A stretch of 45,057 bases of DNA from Marinifilum sp. (GTDB taxonomy: Bacteria > Bacteroidota > Bacteroidia > Bacteroidales > CG2-30-32-10). The stretch's first letter is position 1. Every line of letters begins with the position of its first letter. The stretch is taken from contig DYDE01000016.1 in the NCBI GenBank assembly GCA_020718065.1, forward strand, positions 1 to 45,057, in the 5' to 3' direction. The notes beneath the pieces are model-generated. The model was not told the DNA's origin. It saw only the letters and a program-made list of their open reading frames with translations, and did not search any database. Position numbers and translations under genes: made by a program. Of the stretch, positions 41,722 to 45,057 are shown piece after piece.

Positions 41722-41801
41722 AGGTATTGGACTTATCAGTCAATGATTGATAAAGTGAGGATCAGGGAGGTATCTCATATTTATTTTGGTTAAAAAACAC
41801 A

Positions 41802-42377
41802 ATGAAAAAACAAATCATATATAAAGGTCTTCTGTTCTTGCTCCTGTTTGTTTGTCAAGTTTGTTTTGTAGATGGGCAAAACACCAATAAAAGACCTGAT
41901 TCCTGGTCCGTGAAAATCGAAAATCCCTACCTTAAAAATTTATGGAAAGTAAATGATACCCTCTTTAGAAGTGAACAACCAGACAAGATCGATTTTGCTT
42001 ATATAAATAGTTTGGGGTTCAAAAGCATTCTCAATTTACGTTCCAAACACCTTGACAAAGGCTTTATTGGAAACCTTAACATTATTGAATACAATGTAGA
42101 AATGGAAGCAAATGATTTTACGGAAAAAGAAATCATAGATGCTTTAAAAGTAATTCGGTCTTCTCCCAAACCCCTCCTTGTTCACTGCTATCATGGAAGC
42201 GACAGAACCGGAGTAATCATGGCCATGTATAGAATTATCTTTCAAAACTGGACAAAAGAACAAGCACTTAATGAATTATTAGATGGAGGATATGGATTCC
42301 ATACTTCCTATAAAAATATTACAAATTACATAAAAAATGCAAACATCGAAAAGATTAAAAAGAAAGTACTTAAATAA
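41802..42377 (+). CDS. Exported dual-specificity-type protein phosphatase
   Basis: The 191-residue product has a signal peptide (to about residue 26, ending FVDGQ). The phosphatase P-loop is HCYHGSDRTG with nucleophile Cys129 and Arg135 (C-x5-R). LFRSEQPDKIDFAYINSLG and KSILNLRSK are typical of the Siw14/DSP-like group, which acts on phosphoproteins, inositol phosphates or pyrophosphates. Location outside the cytoplasm argues for small phosphate esters or lipids as substrates, but this is inferred. It is followed after 31 bp by the nitrilase-family gene. Confidence 0.88.
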   Translation: MKKQIIYKGLLFLLLFVCQVCFVDGQNTNKRPDSWSVKIENPYLKNLWKVNDTLFRSEQPDKIDFAYINSLGFKSILNLRSKHLDKGFIGNLNIIEYNVEMEANDFTEKEIIDALKVIRSSPKPLLVHCYHGSDRTGVIMAMYRIIFQNWTKEQALNELLDGGYGFHTSYKNITNYIKNANIEKIKKKVLK

Positions 42378-42408
42378 CTTCTATACAAATTAAATACAAA
42401 CAATTAAT

Positions 42409-43146
42409 ATGATATTAGCTGCTGCTCAAACAAAACCTAAACGAGGAAATATTCAGGAAAATTTAATTGACCATTATAGATTGATTGAAATTGCTGCGGA
42501 TAAAGGTGTGAATTTAATTGCATTTCCGGAGATGTCAATTACCGGCTACGAACGAGAAGAGGCAGAAAGTTTGTGCTTTTCCAGCAATGATATGCGCTTA
42601 AATAAATTGATTGAATTGTCAGTTGATAAAAAAATTACAATTATAGCTGGTGCTCCTATAAAGATAAATTCTGATTTATTTATTGGCAGTTTTATAATAC
42701 AAGCTGATAATTCGGTGATGATTTATACAAAACAATTTCTGCATCCGGGTGAGGAAGAATATTTTAAATCATCTTTTGATTACAATCCAATGATAAGAAT
42801 TGGTAATGAAAAGATTTCTTTTGCAATTTGTGCTGATATTGATAATCCTTTGCATCCAGAAAATGCCAGCAAAGCAGGTTGTTCTGTTTATATGCCTGGA
42901 ATATTTTTCTCTCCCAAAGGAATACCATCGGCACACAGTATATTGAGCAATTACGCTAAAAAATACAACATGAATTGTTTAATGTCTAATTTTAGTGACG
43001 AATCGTGGGGGCAAGCTGCTGGTGGCAGAAGTGCTTTCTGGAATAATCAGGGGGAATTGATCGCAGAAATGAATGATACCAATTCAGGTTTATTAATTGT
43101 TGAGAAAAAAAATGAAATCTGGATAGGGCAAATATTTAATGATTAG
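42409..43146 (+). CDS. Carbon-nitrogen hydrolase (nitrilase superfamily)
   Basis: The 245-residue product has the Glu-Lys-Cys triad: Glu41 in IAFPEMSITGYE, Lys108 in IYTKQFLHPGEEEYF and Cys141 in SFAICADIDNP. The fold is the amidase/omega-amidase type acting in the cytoplasm on amides or N-carbamoyl compounds; substrate unknown. It is slightly short but complete. It is probably co-transcribed with the secreted phosphatase upstream; no shared pathway is obvious. A hairpin follows at 43152-43177. Confidence 0.9.
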   Translation: MILAAAQTKPKRGNIQENLIDHYRLIEIAADKGVNLIAFPEMSITGYEREEAESLCFSSNDMRLNKLIELSVDKKITIIAGAPIKINSDLFIGSFIIQADNSVMIYTKQFLHPGEEEYFKSSFDYNPMIRIGNEKISFAICADIDNPLHPENASKAGCSVYMPGIFFSPKGIPSAHSILSNYAKKYNMNCLMSNFSDESWGQAAGGRSAFWNNQGELIAEMNDTNSGLLIVEKKNEIWIGQIFND

Positions 43147-43151
43147 AAAAA

Positions 43152-43177
43152 CTAAGCAGCATAAAAATACTGCTTAG
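43152..43177 (+). terminator. Hairpin after the nitrilase gene
   Basis: CTAAGCAG (43152-43159) and CTGCTTAG (43170-43177) pair perfectly around a 10-base loop, 5 bp after the stop. A T-rich stretch follows a few bases later. Likely a terminator. Confidence 0.55.
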
Positions 43178-43254
43178 CAATATTCTTTATTTTGTTAATC
43201 TCCATCTCTTGCTTGTATTCGATCTACAATGCAATCAACACAATGTAACCATCC

Positions 43255-43545
43255 TTATTGTTGAAAAAGTTTTTCAAAAGGAGTAAAAGGTTGTAAAGGA
43301 ATCACTTCAAATTCTATTAAATTGTGTTTAACCAAAGGTAGTTCTGCCAGGTCTTTTTTTGCATCCTCAATGCTGTCGCATTCAAGTATTATTGCTGCAC
43401 CAGGTCTGTCGCCCCTCATATACAATTCCCGATATACACCTGATTTATACATCTTCCAGGCATGCTCTGCTTCTTCCTGCAAATGCGGGAGAATTTGTTC
43501 CAATGTAACTCCAGGCAAAGTTTTGTCTATTGCTAATATTTTCAT
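43255..43545 (-). CDS. YciI/muconolactone-isomerase-like small protein
   Basis: The 96-residue ferredoxin-like (alpha+beta) fold protein has HLQEEAEHAWKMYKSGVYRELYMRGDRPGA and ILECDSIEDAKKDLAELPLV. This is the pattern of muconolactone delta-isomerase-like/YciI proteins. Many such proteins have no known substrate and accompany NmrA or flavin enzymes, as here. It is the last gene of a three-gene minus-strand unit. Confidence 0.75.
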   Translation of the reverse strand: MKILAIDKTLPGVTLEQILPHLQEEAEHAWKMYKSGVYRELYMRGDRPGAAIILECDSIEDAKKDLAELPLVKHNLIEFEVIPLQPFTPFEKLFQQ

Positions 43546-43563
43546 ACGTTTCCTTTTTTAAAT

Positions 43564-44127
43564 TTATTTTGTTTGTAATTCTTTACCAATGCTCCATGCT
43601 TTTCCTAATTTATGACCAAATGACCAATAATTATTATCGGGCATGGTCAAAAAGAATGCTTTCATATCATCAAAAAGAACAGTATTTGATTTTACCAATT
43701 CCGATTTGCAGAAGGCTTCTTTAATTTCGCCAATTATCAGTGTATTTGATGGAAGTTTAATGCTTTCAACCACTGAACATGCAAGATTAAGTCCACATTC
43801 CTTAATGAGCGGAGCATTGTTCAATGTCCCATAAAAAGTATTAAAAACATTGGATTTATCTGTTTTATCTCCAGAAACAACACCCACAAAATCTGTTTGT
43901 TTTAGGATGTTCTCACCCGGAAAATTAACACTGAATTCTTTATTTTCTAACACTCCTTTTAAGGTATGATGATGTGTGCCAATACCCATGGCAAGCATGG
44001 GTGGATTTGCATTGATTCTGCAAATCCACCCTACTGCCATAAAATTATCTTTCCCATTTACCTTTGCTCCCAATATGGTCATAGGCATTGGAATATAAAC
44101 ATTATTGCTGATCTTAACTTTCTCCAT
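43564..44127 (-). CDS. Flavin reductase-family protein (FMN split barrel)
   Basis: The 187-residue product has the flavin-reductase split-barrel pattern: YIPMPMTILGAKVNGKDNFMAVGWICR, PPMLAMGIGTHHHT and KEFSVNFPGENIL. These bind FMN and reduce it or use it to reduce small substrates in the cytoplasm. It lies 18 bp upstream of the YciI-like gene and 5 bp after the NmrA-like gene. Confidence 0.9.
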   Translation of the reverse strand: MEKVKISNNVYIPMPMTILGAKVNGKDNFMAVGWICRINANPPMLAMGIGTHHHTLKGVLENKEFSVNFPGENILKQTDFVGVVSGDKTDKSNVFNTFYGTLNNAPLIKECGLNLACSVVESIKLPSNTLIIGEIKEAFCKSELVKSNTVLFDDMKAFFLTMPDNNYWSFGHKLGKAWSIGKELQTK

Positions 44128-44132
44128 ATATA

Positions 44133-45029
44133 TTATGAATTTTGATAAGCCATTGCAAATGTTTTAGCAAACTCTTCGAAAGTAGTAGGAGAAGAATTTT
44201 CTGGAGTTCTTTTATGTGCATTTAACATTGTTCCATTGTTCATTCCATCTGCCAGGCCTGTCATCAAACCTGCTACATTCTCTGAACAGAAACCTGCCAT
44301 AACCATTCCTTTTATTGCATCTGCATTTGGAAACTGAACATACTTTAAATCTGGTTTGCCAATTTCTTTTCCAATAATTCCGGTGATTTCATTATAACTT
44401 ATGTCGCGTGGACCAAGTACATACTCTATACTATTACCTTTAAATTGCAACTCAAGCAAACGTTTAACAACCACAGCAGCAATGTCTTTAGATGCTACTA
44501 AAGGAAATTTAATATCTCCTTTAACAGGTGAACCTGCCATTCCCATTTGTTTAATGGTACCAATTTGTCCGAATACATTTTCCATAAAATATGTAGGACG
44601 TAAATTTAACACATTAACATCCTTCAATGTAAGAAATAGCTCTTCCATATCTCCCAGTCCGTCAACTATACCGGCACCATTGCGCAAATGAGCACCAATA
44701 CTGCTAAGCAATATTACATTTTTAATACCATTTGCCTGAACAGCATCTCTATAATTGGCAGCAATTTTTCTTTGTTCACTTCTAAAATCATTTGAATGAA
44801 AAGAAGGAGGAATTAGACAAAAAACTGCAGTTGCTCCTGCAAATGCTTTTTTAACAAATACAGGATCATTCACATCTCCAACCAAAGCTTCAGCACCGGC
44901 TTTTGTAAATTCTTTTAGCTTATCCGCTGAGCGTCCTATAACTTTTACTTTTTCACCTTTTAATAGCAATTCGTTTGCTACTATTTTACCAATATTACCG
45001 GTTGCACCGGTGATCACATAATTTTTCAT
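44133..45029 (-). CDS. NmrA-like NAD(P)-binding protein (quinone oxidoreductase type)
   Basis: The 298-residue atypical short-chain dehydrogenase has the Rossmann motif YVITGATGNIGKIVANELL and no Tyr-x3-Lys active site. VGDVNDPVFVKKAFAGATAVFCLIPPSF and NVILLSSIGAHLRNG fit NmrA/QOR2-type proteins that sense NAD(P) or reduce quinones. It is the first gene of the unit with the flavin reductase and YciI-like genes. Its promoter lies at or beyond the window edge. Confidence 0.88.
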   Translation of the reverse strand: MKNYVITGATGNIGKIVANELLLKGEKVKVIGRSADKLKEFTKAGAEALVGDVNDPVFVKKAFAGATAVFCLIPPSFHSNDFRSEQRKIAANYRDAVQANGIKNVILLSSIGAHLRNGAGIVDGLGDMEELFLTLKDVNVLNLRPTYFMENVFGQIGTIKQMGMAGSPVKGDIKFPLVASKDIAAVVVKRLLELQFKGNSIEYVLGPRDISYNEITGIIGKEIGKPDLKYVQFPNADAIKGMVMAGFCSENVAGLMTGLADGMNNGTMLNAHKRTPENSSPTTFEEFAKTFAMAYQNS

Positions 45030-45057
45030 TGTTTTTAAATTTTAAATTAATAATAAA

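Larger units (their letters stand above)
41310..41801. other. 492-bp gap with decayed coding fragments and a promoter
   Basis: It carries two short minus-strand remnants (41396-41464 and 41482-41571) and the promoter of the phosphatase gene (41691-41721). Nothing else is recognisable. Confidence 0.6.

Overview
The window looks like chromosomal DNA of an anaerobic or microaerophilic Bacteroidota, probably near Bacteroidales/Marinilabiliales. G+C is low, about one third by eye. Three secreted proteins carry type IX secretion C-terminal sorting domains. Promoters fit the Bacteroidota pattern TTTG-N19-TAnnTTTG. There are TonB-dependent uptake genes and several genes typical of anaerobes (HdrB/HdrC, Mrp, NifX-like, DUF134, DUF5320). 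I see no rRNA, tRNA, CRISPR array, IS element or phage.

Layout. 1-4.8 kb: a small DUF5652-like membrane protein, a small T9SS protein, then a minus-strand unit of CYTH triphosphate-tunnel protein, 13-repeat Asp-box T9SS protein and small exported protein, then thiol peroxidase Tpx. 4.9-9.0 kb: a GH3 glycosidase with a PA14 insert behind a dicarboxylate/amino-acid symporter. 9.3-13.6 kb: a second Asp-box T9SS protein and an M13 peptidase, separated by a strong terminator. 13.6-14.7 kb: a 1.15-kb gap with repeats and hairpins. 14.7-24.5 kb: a redox/metal region (below). 24.7-28.8 kb: a fused LeuC-LeuD hydro-lyase, a YbgC-type thioesterase, and a 5'-nucleotidase split into two genes in reversed order. 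29-34.3 kb: dnaA, an RsmI-like methyltransferase, an SDR, a conserved exported protein and PBP4-type DacB. 34.3-45 kb: a decayed gene end, a lipoprotein hydrolase with TPRs, a T9SS protein, a GT4 glycosyltransferase, MalQ, a DUF4349-like/barrel protein, a secreted dual-specificity phosphatase with a nitrilase-family amidase, and a YciI-like/flavin-reductase/NmrA unit.

The redox/metal region is the most interesting part. On the plus strand lie DUF134 regulator, methionine-gamma-lyase-like enzyme, DUF5320, NifX-like protein with a His/Cys tail, short Mrp ATPase and a 12-cysteine ferredoxin. Just upstream are a second NifX-like gene and a frameshifted acyl-CoA thioesterase. A perfect 15-bp palindrome sits across the divergent promoters at the DUF134 start. 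Converging on this from the other strand is a tightly packed five-gene unit: TonB receptor with an OprC-like CxxxM...HxM copper motif, MbnP-family lipoprotein, HdrC, HdrB and OsmC. No HdrA, MbnH or quinone-linked partner is visible. I infer a module linking copper (or thiol/metal) acquisition to thiol-disulfide chemistry; I do not know it as a described system.

Limits: everything was read by eye. Family calls come from recognised motifs, not database searches. Operons are inferred from spacing, and promoters and terminators from sequence pattern only.
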